A stretch of 64,000 nt of DNA from Chaetomium olivaceum (taxonomy: Eukaryota; Ascomycota; Sordariomycetes; Sordariales; Chaetomiaceae). The stretch spans positions 48,111 through 112,110 of the forward strand of contig JAYWVB010000079.1 of assembly GCA_039881045.1 (NCBI GenBank), read 5' to 3'. Under the pieces are notes generated by a model. It had not been told where the DNA came from and made no database searches. It was given only the letters and a program-made list of their open reading frames with translations. Below are positions 1 to 10,800 of the stretch, piece by piece (position 1 is the first letter of the stretch; each line of letters starts with the position of its first letter). The position numbers and the translations under genes were made by a program.

Positions 1-1429
1 CCAGGACAGTATGACAACGAAAACGTGGGTTCCCGCCGCATGCTGCCAAGTCTGAAAGGTGCGGTTGCTGACACTTTACAGAACTGGAAGGCACACGAGC
101 AATGGACAGGGCCACAGATCTTAAGACAACTCCCGGAAATCAACATACTGTGCACCACCGTGGGTACAGGAGGCTGTATCACGGGGACAGCCTCCTTTAT
201 CAAGTCACAGAAGCCGTCATGTCGGACACTAGGGTGAGTGCCTACAGCCATAGTCGCGGAGCTGCAAGACTAACAATTCCAATAGCGTGTTCAATGTCTT
301 TGGCGACCCGACCCCTGGCCCAAGACACTTCCTGGGGTTCAACACATGCGGGTTTCCTTGGACACAAAACGTCGACACCTTTGTCGAAGTACCGTCCACA
401 GACTCGTTTCGCATGTCCATGAAATTGACGAGGGAAGGGTTGATTGCCGGCCCCTCGTCTGGGCAAGCATTGAAAGGCCTCCTCGACTATCTCGGGGATC
501 TCAAAAAAGCTGGCACATTGGCCGAGCTCGTTGACGTTACTACTGGCGAGATATCCTGCGTGTTTACATGCAGTGATCTTCCATATCAATACTTGCCGCA
601 GTACTTTGAGAAACTGGACGCTGAAGAGTTTCCGGCGATTCAGAACAAGGTAAACGAAATTCATTTTTTTTTTAGTTTCAAAGCCCATAAGAATAAACTT
701 GCTAACGTCCTGGACTCATAGATCCTCCTACAATGCGACCAAACACGCCACGACGAGCGCTGGATTCTCGAACCGGCCCAAGCCGCAGCAATGCTCCGTC
801 TCGACACACCAGGATCGCGGTCCCCCCACAAAAACGAAACCACCATCTCCTCCACCAGCCTCGAATCCTCCCTCCAAGCAGCTCACCCGCCAGCCACCAC
901 CAGCAGCCGTCCCCCAAGTGTTTGGTCAACCTTCCGATTCTGCCTCGCCGGCGTGCTGCGCCCAAGCCGCCACAGAAACAACACACCATCCTCACCACCA
1001 ACAAACCGGCACACCCCCTTCACCCCCTGCTGCACCATCCACTCCGCCACCCCAGCACCCGCCGGCAGAGACACCACTACACCACTAATACTCGACCTCC
1101 GCTCCACGGCCTCCTTCACAACCCACCACATCCCCCACACCCTTTCCACCCCCCTCCCTACCCTCACTCCCACCTTCGCAAACAACGACCTCTTCGGCGA
1201 CCCTGACGCAATCCACCAAGTGTGGATGGACATCCAAGCACTTTTTGCGCGGGCCGATGTACAGGCGGTGTTGGACAGGGCCAAGAGGGATGGAAGGAAG
1301 GTGGTGGTGGTTTGTTATGACGGGGATGCGGCGCGGCTGGGGACGTCGGTGTTGCGGGATCACGGGGTGGAGGCGTATAGTGTGGGCGGGGGGTGGAGGG
1401 GGTTGGTGGAGAGGGGGATGGTGGCGTGA
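1..1429 (+). CDS. Cysteine synthase-like PLP enzyme fused to a C-terminal rhodanese domain (5' partial)
   Basis: The 5' end lies outside the window; reading starts in frame 1. Exons: 1-233, 286-649, 722-1429 (stop TGA 1427-1429), with introns of 52 and 72 bases; CTAAC-type branch points precede both acceptors. The first part has hallmarks of fold-type II PLP enzymes of the cysteine synthase family: a QYDNEN motif at the window edge, the phosphate-binding glycine loop TVGTGGCITGT, and GPSSGQAL near the end of the domain. After a low-complexity Pro/Ser/Thr linker, the last ~110 residues read as a rhodanese domain starting at LILDLR, with an active-site-like loop CYDGDAAR in which the Cys would be the persulfide-carrying residue. 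Members of this fusion type occur in ascomycetes, so sulfur transfer coupled to cysteine metabolism is plausible. The catalytic lysine would be upstream of the window and cannot be checked. The family is clear; the substrate is inferred. Confidence 0.85.
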
Positions 1430-2131
1430 GGGGGGATGGGGTCGATACTGAGAATGTGTGAAGGGAGATGGGGGATGGGAGATGGGCATGAGGCGCGGCG
1501 GGGAGGAGTATGTTCAGGGGGAGGTGGTGCTAGTGGCCTTGTAAGCCTTGTAGCCGTACACGTGCCGTACTAGGGGTGTTGTCAATATCTGCGTAGAGTA
1601 CTAGTATCGGATGTGGGTCATCAACCGGATACGACTACACTTTGTTAAGTTTGATGGTGGATAGGAACTTAGACTAGAAATGAGGAATTCAAGTTTGAGA
1701 TTCAGTCAAGATCATGTAGGTAATCGCCATCCGCGGGCTGAAATGAGTCTTCACTGGGTACCTTACGGGTATAACCCAGATCATGCTGTCCTTGGTGTCA
1801 CGAGGAAACGATGGAGAATTTTCGTGCTCGATATTCGTGTGTTCTGGCCAATACTGGGTTAGAACCTGGAAACTACCAGATAGCTTGGGACCGGCAACGA
1901 AATAAGCCGGAATGTGTAACTATTGTAAATTTGTACAGTAACATGTAATTCAGGGCGACCTTGAATTCTTAGAATCCAAATCGGCGAGATCAAATTACAT
2001 CATCGGCCTTCGGCCGGCCCCCAATCGGCAGCGGTTTCTTGGCGCCGCAGACCCGAACCAAAAGTTCGAAAGCGGAACCCTGGTCCTTCTCCGACAACCG
2101 CAGCCCGCGACATACCGAGTACACAACCACA
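1430..2131. other. Intergenic stretch, no supported gene
   Basis: 3' flank of the PLP-rhodanese gene and 5' flank of the citrate carrier. Only short unsupported open frames occur. The last ~100 bases before the carrier ATG at 2132 are probably its leader. Confidence 0.5.
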
Positions 2132-3307
2132 ATGTCGTCCTCACCGGCCAAGGAAGATTTACACCCAGCCGTCAAGGGGCCGAGTGCCCTGCGATCTATC
2201 CTCGCTGGCGCAACAGCTGGCGCCGTGGAGATCGGTGAGCGTTCCTCTAAAAGTGCCCCTGCGCAATCGCTAACACAGTCACGCGACAGCAATCACATAC
2301 CCCGCCGAATGTACGTTGACTGCCTCTCGAACACCAATTTCTCCCCCGGAACGGACATTCTGACATGCGCCGCAGTCGCCAAGACCCGGACACAGCTCAA
2401 CCGCAGGTTAGCCGCAGGCCAGAAGCTGCCGTGGCCGCCATTTGGCAAGCAGTGGTATGCGGGGTGCACAACCTTGATCATTGGCAACTCGGCCAAGGCG
2501 GGCATTCGTACGTGCTCTCGGGGGTGATATACACACGGGGGGATGATAGGGCAAACCAGACGGGGCTAATTGGAGGCGGCAGGATTCGTTGCGTTTGACC
2601 AATACAAGAAGATGCTCGCCGACGCCGACGGGAAGATGTCCGGCCCGCGGACGGTGTTGGCCGGTTTCGGCGCCGGCGTGACCGAGTCCCTCCTCGCCGT
2701 CACCCCGACCGAGAGCATCAAGACAACACTGTGCGCGCCCTCTTACTTACCTCTACCCCCCCCCTTTCCCCCATCCTTAACCCCACGCAAACTAACCACC
2801 ACCAGCATCGACGACCGCAAATCCGCCACCCCCCGCCTGCGCGGCTTCCTGCACGCCGTGCCCATCATCGCGCGCGAGCGCGGCATCCGCGGCTTCTTCC
2901 AGGGGTTCGTGCCCACCACCGCGCGGCAGGCCGCCAACAGCGCGACCCGCTTCGGGTCCTATACGGCCCTCAAGCAGCTCGCCGAGGGGTACACGGCGCC
3001 CGGGGAGAAGCTGGGCGCGGTCGCAACCTTCGCGATGGGCGGCGTCGCGGGCCTGATTACGGTGTACGTGACGCAGCCGCTGGACACGATCAAGACAAGG
3101 ATGCAGAGCATTGAGGCGCGGGCGCTGTATGGGAATTCGTTTAGGTGTGCGGCGTTGATCTTTAAGCAGGAGGGGGTGTTGACGTTTTGGAGCGGGGCGC
3201 TGCCGCGGTTGGCGAGGCTGATTATGAGTGGCGGCATCGTGTTTACCATGTATGAGAAGAGTATGGAGATGTTTGATCAGTTGGATCCGGAGCGGAAGTA
3301 TATCTGA
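2132..3307 (+). CDS. CTP1: Mitochondrial tricarboxylate (citrate) carrier
   Basis: Mitochondrial solute carrier of the inner membrane, expected to exchange citrate for malate or another tricarboxylate. Exons: 2132-2234, 2290-2310, 2376-2507, 2583-2730, 2806-3307, giving 301 residues, the usual carrier length. All three carrier repeats are visible through their signatures: YPAEFAKTRTQ (repeat 1), TPTESIKTTL (repeat 2) and TQPLDTIKTRMQ (repeat 3), each followed by a matrix helix and an even-numbered membrane helix. The first motif is assembled only after splicing a 21-base exon, which supports the model. The ATG at 2132 is preferred because the longer open frame upstream has no ATG. Intron 4 (75 bases, GTGCGC donor, strong ACTAAC branch) is a multiple of three and has no in-frame stop. 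The citrate assignment rests on overall resemblance to fungal Ctp1; related carriers are the alternative. Confidence 0.92.
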
Positions 3308-3568
3308 GAGAAGGAGGAGAAGGGGGGGCCGGGGTGAGAATGAGTGGGGGAGGTGCCCACGACCGGACACTTGGTGGGCGTTTCGGACTCTTTGCATTTG
3401 AGCGGGCGGCGAGTGTATACCCCCGATTGGCTCGGTAGACAAAAGGCGGACGTGGTTTGGTGGAAAATGGGAGATGTTGAATACCGCCCGTGGTGCCCCG
3501 AACGCCAAACGCCTCGACCATGCGGTGTTTGTTAACATTGTATTGTACAAATCCAACTCGGCGGCTCG

Positions 3569-4041
3569 TCACCCCAGCCGTACAATGCCGCTTAACCTCT
3601 TACCCAACCGCTGTAGCCACGACCTGTTTGGTGCCTCCTCCAGTTCCTTGACTACGTCCTTGTAGTATGTTGGGTTGCTCTTGGGTTCGAAGATCTTGGC
3701 CGCGGGTCGGTACTATGCGAGTCAGCTCCCGCGGATCCGATGCAAATATCGAGATGCGCCAACCTTGTTCTTGTACCGGTCCTCCAACAGCGAGTACAAC
3801 GCATTAGCCTGCTTGAGATCGGCCTGCTCCTGTGTCGTTCCCGCCTTCACGGGCGCTAACCTCCCCTTCTCGAGCCGCTTGGCGAGGACATCCTGCAGTT
3901 GGCATTCGGGTCGGAGGGGGTCCTTTGGCCAGCGCGCCAGCACCCCCCGGAAATGGTTTGCTGCGGTCTGGAAGGTTCTGTTAGTCAATACTGGCCCAAG
4001 TCAAAAGTGGTTAAACTGACACTTCTTGCTGCTCCCGACAT
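3569..4041 (-). CDS. CBP6: Cbp6/UQCC2-like mitochondrial complex III assembly factor
   Basis: A small three-exon gene on the minus strand: exons 4021-4041 (start MSGAARS), 3764-3967 and 3569-3712 (stop TGA), 122 residues. Introns of 53 and 51 bases have branch points TGACTAAC and GCTGAC; all junctions are phase 0. The protein is basic, lacks membrane segments, and carries RWPKDPLRPECQLQDVL near the N-terminus, ALYSLLEDRYKNK in the middle, and SNPTYYKDVVKELEEAP near the C-terminus. These match my recollection of fungal Cbp6/UQCC2 proteins, which work with Cbp3 in translation and assembly of cytochrome b at the mitochondrial ribosome. It converges with the citrate carrier and diverges from the Bsd2-like gene. 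The seven-codon first exon makes it easy to miss. The splice model is well supported; the family name is from recognition, not a search. Confidence 0.8.
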
Positions 4042-4546
4042 GGTTGCGCCGAACTTGTTGAACCTTGCTGGACTCTCGTCAAAATCTCAAAGCTTCGATC
4101 GCGGCAATGTGTAATTGATAGTGGGTCATGCCTCGGGTTGGTCCAGATCTGCAGACGCTAGGTTTGATCCGGGAATATGTGGGCCTTGGCCTTTGAGGCC
4201 GCCCCTGTGTCTTGGCGCAACGCAACCTTGCGTGCCTTGGTCAGCCGCCACTCTCCCAGCGGTTCGTCACCTGTTCGTGACCCTGTTGGTCCCTTTTGTT
4301 GCTTCATCACCAACAACCCCCAGCTTCAACCCCTTAGAATCCCGACAGAGCCGCGCGCTCATTTCCTTTGCCGTTTTTACAAGAATCCTCGCGACATTTC
4401 TTATTTGTTCTCTCTTTTTATTTTCTTGTTAAACTACGCACTTCGCTCCGCCGCAACCTCGCCTCGCGGCACTTGATGCCCTGTTCCCCGACTGATTGAG
4501 GGGCCAAAACTACCCTTCCGACCCTCGCCGATCTCACGCTTCCACC
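4042..4546. promoter_or_regulatory. Shared intergenic region between divergent Cbp6-like and Bsd2-like genes
   Basis: About 505 bases separate the two divergent start codons, so both promoters must lie here. A pyrimidine-rich stretch at ~4375-4435 precedes the Bsd2-like start, a common feature of fungal leaders. No specific factor site can be called. Confidence 0.45.
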
Positions 4547-5676
4547 ATGTCGGGCCGGTACGAACGGGTACGAGTCTTTTCGGTGTCACGGCCTGTGGAG
4601 GAGGCCCGCGGTGGATTTGAATTAACAACATCGCAGGTGAACGCCCACGACGATGAAGCCGAAACACCAACCGACCCCTTGCCAAGGCCGATGCAACCGG
4701 TTCCGAACTCGCCACCACCATCATTCCGCTCGCGGACATCCTCGAGAGAGCGATCCAATACAGTCAACCCCGATCTCGCCGATGCTTTCGATGCCGACGG
4801 AGACGACAGCGAGGACGAGACGGACGACAGGCAGCGGTTAGTGCGCGGCAATTCTACGCCGTCCTTCAACGATGCGACACGTTCGGGTGCCACAACGCAA
4901 CCCGCGGGGCAGCCGGCGCAAATAACACGACCGACGGGAGGAGCACCGACAACAACTAGGGTTTACGGCGGCGGCATTCAGTCGGATGGCGTGTTCTCGA
5001 ATCTCTCGGCAAAACCCGAGACGGGTGACGCTGAGAAGGACGAATTGCCTCCGGTAAGTTAGTCCTAGGTCGCCGTTGTGGAATGATACTGACTTGTGTA
5101 GTCTTATGAACAAGCAGCCGCCGACCAAGCCCCCCCTTACTGGGAAACAACGATTCTCGCCCCCGGCCTTGGCGGTCCCGACGACGTTTTCATCGACGGT
5201 TTGCCCGTGGGCTCCTTTTTCGGCTTCCTCTGGAACGCCATGATATCGATGGCCTTCCAGTTTGTCGGCTTTCTCCTCACCTATCTGCTGCACTCAACCC
5301 ACGCAGCCAAGAATGGTTCGCGCGCCGGCCTCGGCATCATCCTGATTCAGTATGGGTTTTACATGAAGAGTGCCCGGGGAGCGGCACTGGAGGGGGCATG
5401 CAGTCGTCCATGGACCAGGATGGGTACGCGAACCCGTCGAACCCAAACGCCCACAACTTCAGCGAGGACGACGTCAATGGTGGAGGAAGCGATGACATCT
5501 CTGGGACAGACTGGGCGGCGTATGTGTTGATGGTTGCGGGCTGGTTTATCCTGATCCGGGCAGTTAGTGACTACCTGAAGGTGCGGAGGCATGAGCAGCT
5601 GATCCTGCAGAGCCCGGACCGGGGTTTGGGGATTCCGATCATTGCGACGGGCGAGAACCCCGAGAGAGTGGTATAG
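4547..5676 (+). CDS. BSD2: Bsd2/Ndfip-like adaptor of the Rsp5 ubiquitin ligase (one apparent frameshift)
   Basis: Endosome/Golgi membrane adaptor expected to recruit a Nedd4/Rsp5-type ligase to metal transporters and other cargo. Exons: 4547-5053 and 5102-5676, separated by a 48-base intron. The N-terminal ~165 residues are acidic, Ser/Thr-rich and probably disordered. Two PY-type motifs sit around the exon junction (LPPSY, then APPYW), the expected WW-domain ligands. Three hydrophobic segments follow: FFGFLWNAMISMAFQFVGFL, a segment ending GIILIQYGFYM, and WAAYVLMVAGWFILIRAV, then a short basic tail. After QYGFYMK the frame is lost: the third membrane helix is read two bases on, so one base is missing around 5370-5380 (run GCCCGGGGAG). 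With that base the protein would be about 360 residues. No intron of plausible size explains the shift. Either an assembly indel or a real mutation removing helix 3. Confidence 0.8.
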
Positions 5677-6380
5677 TAGTTCTTTGGTTTGTCGGAATAT
5701 TTCAAGCGTGACAGGTACGCGGCGGCGTTTGCGGGATACATCAGTGGGTCGGTTTCAAGGTCAAAGTCAAGGTCGTGTTCCTCTTACTTCAATCGCAACA
5801 CAGCAGTCTGGTCATTCAATACCCTAATGTGATTATTAGCGTTTTGCATTCGAACCTGACCCTTCCAGCACTGCTTTCTGACAAGCAATTTGCCCTCATG
5901 ACGGGTTTCCCTTCACATCCATCGCTTGCCCCTCACACTGGAGAGTAACCGTCTACTTGGGTCTGGATATGGCAAGAGGGGTTAGTGCGGGGGTTCACCT
6001 CCCTCCATCCGCCAGTTGCAGGGCTGATCTTGCCTTGCCATTACATCACCTTGAACATCAAACCCGTCATCACAAAGACGGCTTCTGGTGGTCGTTTTCA
6101 TCAATCACCTTGCACGTGCTGCATGGTATGAAGTTCATGAGAGCAACTGGCCACCCGACCTTTCTAGCTTGTTGTCATCAATCACAATAATTCTACAACC
6201 TGCATCCGTATCAACACTTCCCTGTAATCCACGAAACTGGCGAACCGCAAGTTGCTTGTGCCGCTAGTTTTAGGAACGTTGCCACTGTCGCGTCTCTGCA
6301 GCATCACAACCACTAGCCTCGTTCCAGCATCACCACTACACACGTGCTCACCACTCACTGCCCAGCACTCTGTCATCAAC
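5677..6380. other. Intergenic stretch, no supported gene
   Basis: Tail of the Bsd2-like gene and upstream region of the isoaspartate methyltransferase. Open frames here are short and resemble no known protein. Confidence 0.5.
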
Positions 6381-7227
6381 ATGGCGTGGCGCAGTTCCGC
6401 CGGCTCCAACCGGGGTCTTATTGAGAACCTCTACAAGAACGGCCTCATCAAGGACACCCGAGTGCGCGACGCCTTCCTCAAGGTATGCACATAGTTACTT
6501 CGCGCAGCTCATCGCCCCCTTGACCCTTGCCCTACCACCCATCATCCACAGCCCACTCACCCTTCCAACGCCACACCACCCTTTACTAACAAGTTCCCCT
6601 TTCTCTCCCCCCACACACAGGTCGACCGCGCGCACTACGCGCCCTCCATCCCCTACGACGACTCCCCGCAGCCCATCGGCCACCACGCGACCATCTCGGC
6701 CCCGCACATGCACGCCAACGCCGTCGAGGCCCTCTTGCCCTACATCCTCCCCTCCGAGGCCTGTCCCGCGCCACGTGTTTTAGATGTCGGTTCGGGGTCG
6801 GGGTACCTCACCCATGTGATGGCTGAGCTGGTTGGCCCGAAAGGGGTGGTGGTCGGGGTGGAGCATATTCGGGAGTTGAAGGAGTTGGGGGAGCGGAATA
6901 TGGGCAAGTCGGAGGAGGGGAAGCAGTTTTTGGAGAGCGGGCGGGCGCGGTTTCGGGTCGGGGATGGGAGGAAGGGGTGGGTGGAGCCGGGGGAGGAGGC
7001 CGAGAAGTGGGATGCCATTCATGTCGGGGCGGCGGCGGTCGAGGTGCATGCCGAGATGCTGGAGCAGTTGAATGCGCCCGGGAGGATGTTCATTCCGGTG
7101 GATGATGACCAGTCAGCTGGGGCAGCATATCTATTGGGTGGATAAGGATACGGAGGGGAAGGTGACTAAGACGAAGCATTATCCGGTGAGGTATGTGCCG
7201 TTGACGGATGCCCCGAAGGCGAAGTAG
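6381..7227 (+). CDS. Protein-L-isoaspartate O-methyltransferase (one apparent frameshift near the 3' end)
   Basis: Repairs isoaspartyl residues in damaged proteins by S-adenosylmethionine-dependent methylation; normally a soluble cytosolic enzyme. Exons: 6381-6482 and 6621-7227, with a 138-base intron. Family features in order: N-terminal helix NRGLIENLYKNGLI, substrate-loop region DRAHYAP...QPIGHHATISAPHMHA, SAM-binding motif VLDVGSGSGYLTHVMAEL, the acidic second motif VGVEHI, and WDAIHVGAAA. The expected C-terminal strand appears after a frame change: reading breaks at IPVDDD (7107-7110) and resumes one base later as GQHIYWVDKD, ending at TAG 7225-7227. With one base skipped the protein is ~235 residues, the normal length. 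Without it, the product ends at TAA 7143-7145 and lacks the last beta strand. One extra base, or two missing, in GATGATGACCAGTC is the simplest reading. Confidence 0.88.
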
Positions 7228-7853
7228 GGGGTACTGAGGCGAGGGGATGTGTTGAGAGATCGTGGCGTACATACAAAGGCACGGCCCGGTGAAGTAAGTC
7301 GTAAGTCCAAGGTCCAGTTTGTATCGGTACTGTTTTGGCAAGGGATGGGGGCTGGGTTACGTGATATTGAGTGATGACTACTAGAGTGTTACTCTGAAAT
7401 GAGTTATGACGGAAGGAATTATGAAACCCTACACATTTATTCTATTACTATTAAGTGAGGTTTAGTGTTTACCAGGCACTAGGAAATAACCCACGCCCGT
7501 TGAGCAACCGACTCATACTCATGTAACAGCTCTCCTCCCTCTCCCAGACGCATAGCTGCCGGTGAGGCTGTCGACGCGGCCGGTGGCCGGGGCAGAGGCG
7601 CGGAGGAAGGCGTACGGGACAGTGAATTAGGCGGCTCGGGCCTGCCGTGGCTTGGGGTGTTCATCGACGGAGCAGGAAAAGCCGAGGGTTGGCGTGCGGG
7701 AGACGGCGATTGGTTCGAAGCTTGTAGTCAGAACGAGGTTGAACGAGCCCAGGTGCCTTAAAGGAGAAATGGTTTAGTATGATAATGGTACTTATCAAGA
7801 CCCGCGTGATCCAGAAACACAACAGGGACAATACAGCTAATATAGAAACCTAC
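7228..7853. other. Intergenic stretch, possibly a terminal exon of the downstream minus-strand gene
   Basis: Little is supported. A minus-strand open frame at 7479-7664 encodes a Pro/Ser/Ala-rich peptide that could be a last exon of the ankyrin gene, if a donor near 7860 is used. Nothing confirms this. Confidence 0.35.
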
Positions 7854-10800
7854 TTAACCTTGGACAATCCCGTCCACAAATAAAGGCCCAGACATGCTCG
7901 CATCTGTCGTAATTCCCTCCAGTGCCTGACGATCGTTCCAGCCCTTTCCCCATCCCTTATAAAACTCGGACTCCTCCGGCAAATCCATAGCTGCCAGAAC
8001 TATGTTTATCCATTCCACCCTACGGCAGATGAATGCATGCTTCCGATCCGAGTCAGCGTGCATCTCTTTCATCATGTACCAGACAACGTAGTCGAGGTAC
8101 TTGTACAAAATCCGGAGAGGGTCAGCTCGGTAATCTTCAAATACGTCACCACAAATGTCGCCGAGAAGATCTCCGTGTTGAAACAAGACTTCAAGACTGG
8201 TCAAAATCCGGTCGTTGGCTTTGTCAACCATTACCTTGGGTGAGGGGAATGCCTGCTAGAGACAAGGGGTTAGCGCGCTGATGACCTCAGAGAACAACCT
8301 GTGGGCTGGATCTCATCGCGCCACGTTCTCTCCTTTGATCCAAGCTGGTAATCAAATTACCTCTAGAGTCAACCCAACATCGGCGAGGGGAGATAAGTGA
8401 GATTGTTTGGTTACCATAAGGCGGGAATAAGCAAAATGAGGACTTACATGTGATGGGTGCTGAAGCCTGTTTTGCTTTGCTCGTCGAGCACGACGTTGCT
8501 CCTTCCGCTCTTTTGCGTTCCTGGCCCTCGTTGCTTCCAATGTGTCGTAAGACTCGCGCATCCTCAATGCCAGCCGCGACTTGAGACTGTCAGCGGGAGT
8601 TGGCGGAGCTCTCCCATCTCAGCCTCCAAACCCTCCACTTTCCTTTCGTCCTCGATGACATCCCAGGGCCTGTCCTCTTCTGTAACGGGCTGTGCCCGAG
8701 GTGGGCCTCGGTAACCCTCGGCCAGCTCACGTACAAGCACGATCCACCGAACCCCTGGATGAAGCTATTCCCAGTTGCCCCACAGCACACCGAACATTCT
8801 AGCAATGCGCTCGGGCCACCGCACTCGCGATCATAAAGCAGCCACGAGCTGCCAGACTCCCTCATTTTTCCTTTTCTTCTTCAAGCTTAGTGTACTCGTA
8901 GAGTCGTCACCAACTAGTTGCAATATACTCCTGGGACCGTTACATCTTCCTCCTCTTTCCCGAAACAGCAACAGGTGCGATGGTGGGGGATACCGAGTTT
9001 GGAAAACCCCCACAACCGCAGCTGGCTGAGTATGCTCTTCCTCGCCTCCTCAACCTGCCCAACGTCCTCGAGCATGCAGACGTACTCGACCACCCAGAGA
9101 GGGCTCCTCGGCTCAATCATGCTTTGGTCTTCGAACTCGGCACTAAGCTGGTCCGACGCCAGATGTCCGTTCTCCGAGCAGGGGCAGTGGCAGTCATCCG
9201 TGATGCTCGCAAGCGGCTGCCGCGATGCAGAGTCGAGGAGGAGGCGAACGATGGCGAAAACGGCGAGCGCTTCACGTAGTGACGGATTCGTTAGACGTCC
9301 GATGTGCGTTTTAAGAAGCTTGTGGAGGCATGTTCTGCCCTTCTTGTCCTGGATATCCACAAACGTGCCAGCCGCCAGCAGAAAACTTACTAGCGGCTGG
9401 TTGAGGGACTTGACGGCCGGAAACAGGCAGTGTTTTCCTGATGCGTCTCGGTGGTTATGGCGCTTGAAGCCGGCGTCGAAGAGGCGTTGAGCGATCTCGG
9501 ATATCTTCGCAAGGTGGCCGAGGGTGCTGCCGCTTTCGCCAAACACCATATCTAGGTGACTATCGACGTGGGGTTTGGAAGAGCAGTTCTCCCAGAATCG
9601 GGTGAGCCACTTCTCTTTCCTCGGCGTGTAAAGCCAGCCATTCACAACGCTCGTCTGCTCCGCGAGTCGCGCCCAGACATAGCCATAGCCATCTGGGCCT
9701 TCGGGGCTCGTCTCGATATCCGGCAAGAGGCCCCACAATATGTATTCCTGGTCCCACTGAAAAGCGCACGCGATGAAGTCGAAGTCCTCCCGACGACTAC
9801 GGGACGTGAACCTCGCTCCGTTTTTGATGAGCAGGGACGCCGCCTGGCTGTACCCAAGTGCCACCGCGTACATCAGCGGTGTCAATCCCCATTTATCAGC
9901 CACGTTGATCAAGGCAGGAGCATGGTTGAGGAGGAGGCTGAGGATGCCAGACGATTCTGGTGCCAGTGCTCCATGCATGGGTGTCTGTCCGAGAAAGTTG
10001 CTGACAGTGTCGATCTTGGGCCCCAGCTTTTGGAGCCATTTCTTGACGAGCATCTCATCCCGTTGGTAAACAGCTTGATGTAGTGGTTGGGTTCCGCCAA
10101 AGTCTGAGGATTCGGTTAGCGTCTGCGATCCTCACCCAGTAGTAGTAACTAGTGATCAAAAACCAACATTCGTTCAGATCGACTATACGAGCAATAAAGT
10201 CAATGTAAAAGGGATCATGTGCCACGAGATTTGGCTCCCCATAAATTTCGTAAGGAGCCGAGCGGGGGAGACATGGTTCGGGCCACTCGATGAAAAGAGG
10301 GCCGTGAAGGTCGTCGAAGCTCTGTCCCAGACGGACCAGCTTGTCAGCGATGGCCCAATGCGCAGACTCACAGCCCCAACTTGCTGCCTAGGTTATGAAT
10401 CTATCGACGGCGTCAGCGACTTTACAGAGGAAAAGCCGGAGGAAATATTCGCTGAACTGACTCAGACGTATCAATGCCAGACGTGTTCTGGAATTCCCTA
10501 CAAACAACGCTAGCAGCTCAAGCTGCAGATTAAATTGATGGCCGTATTCCCCCCATGGGCCCCCCCTGACGAGTTCCTGCAGGTATGTGCGCCCTCCGGG
10601 GTTGACGTGCAACTGGAAGGTAGGATCTGATCGGTGTAGTTGCCTGAGCGTCTCCTTTGCTTCCTGCAAGTCGATCTCGCCGTTTTCCAACATCGCCAAG
10701 GTCCTGAACCCTATCGAAGTGGCCTTGACCACTCGTTGCACACGGCCAAATAAAGGTTTGATGGACATGCCTGCGACTCCCGTGACAAACTCCCCGCCCA

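Noticed and set aside
2792..3556. 254-codon minus-strand frame over the citrate carrier
   Set aside because: Shadow of a GC-rich carrier gene; His/Pro/Arg-rich with no domain.
5345..5403. Intron in the Bsd2-like gene that would remove the frame break
   Set aside because: The only candidate (GTATGG to GCAG, 54 bases) deletes the conserved QYGFYM segment and leaves the wrong frame, so a one-base indel is preferred.
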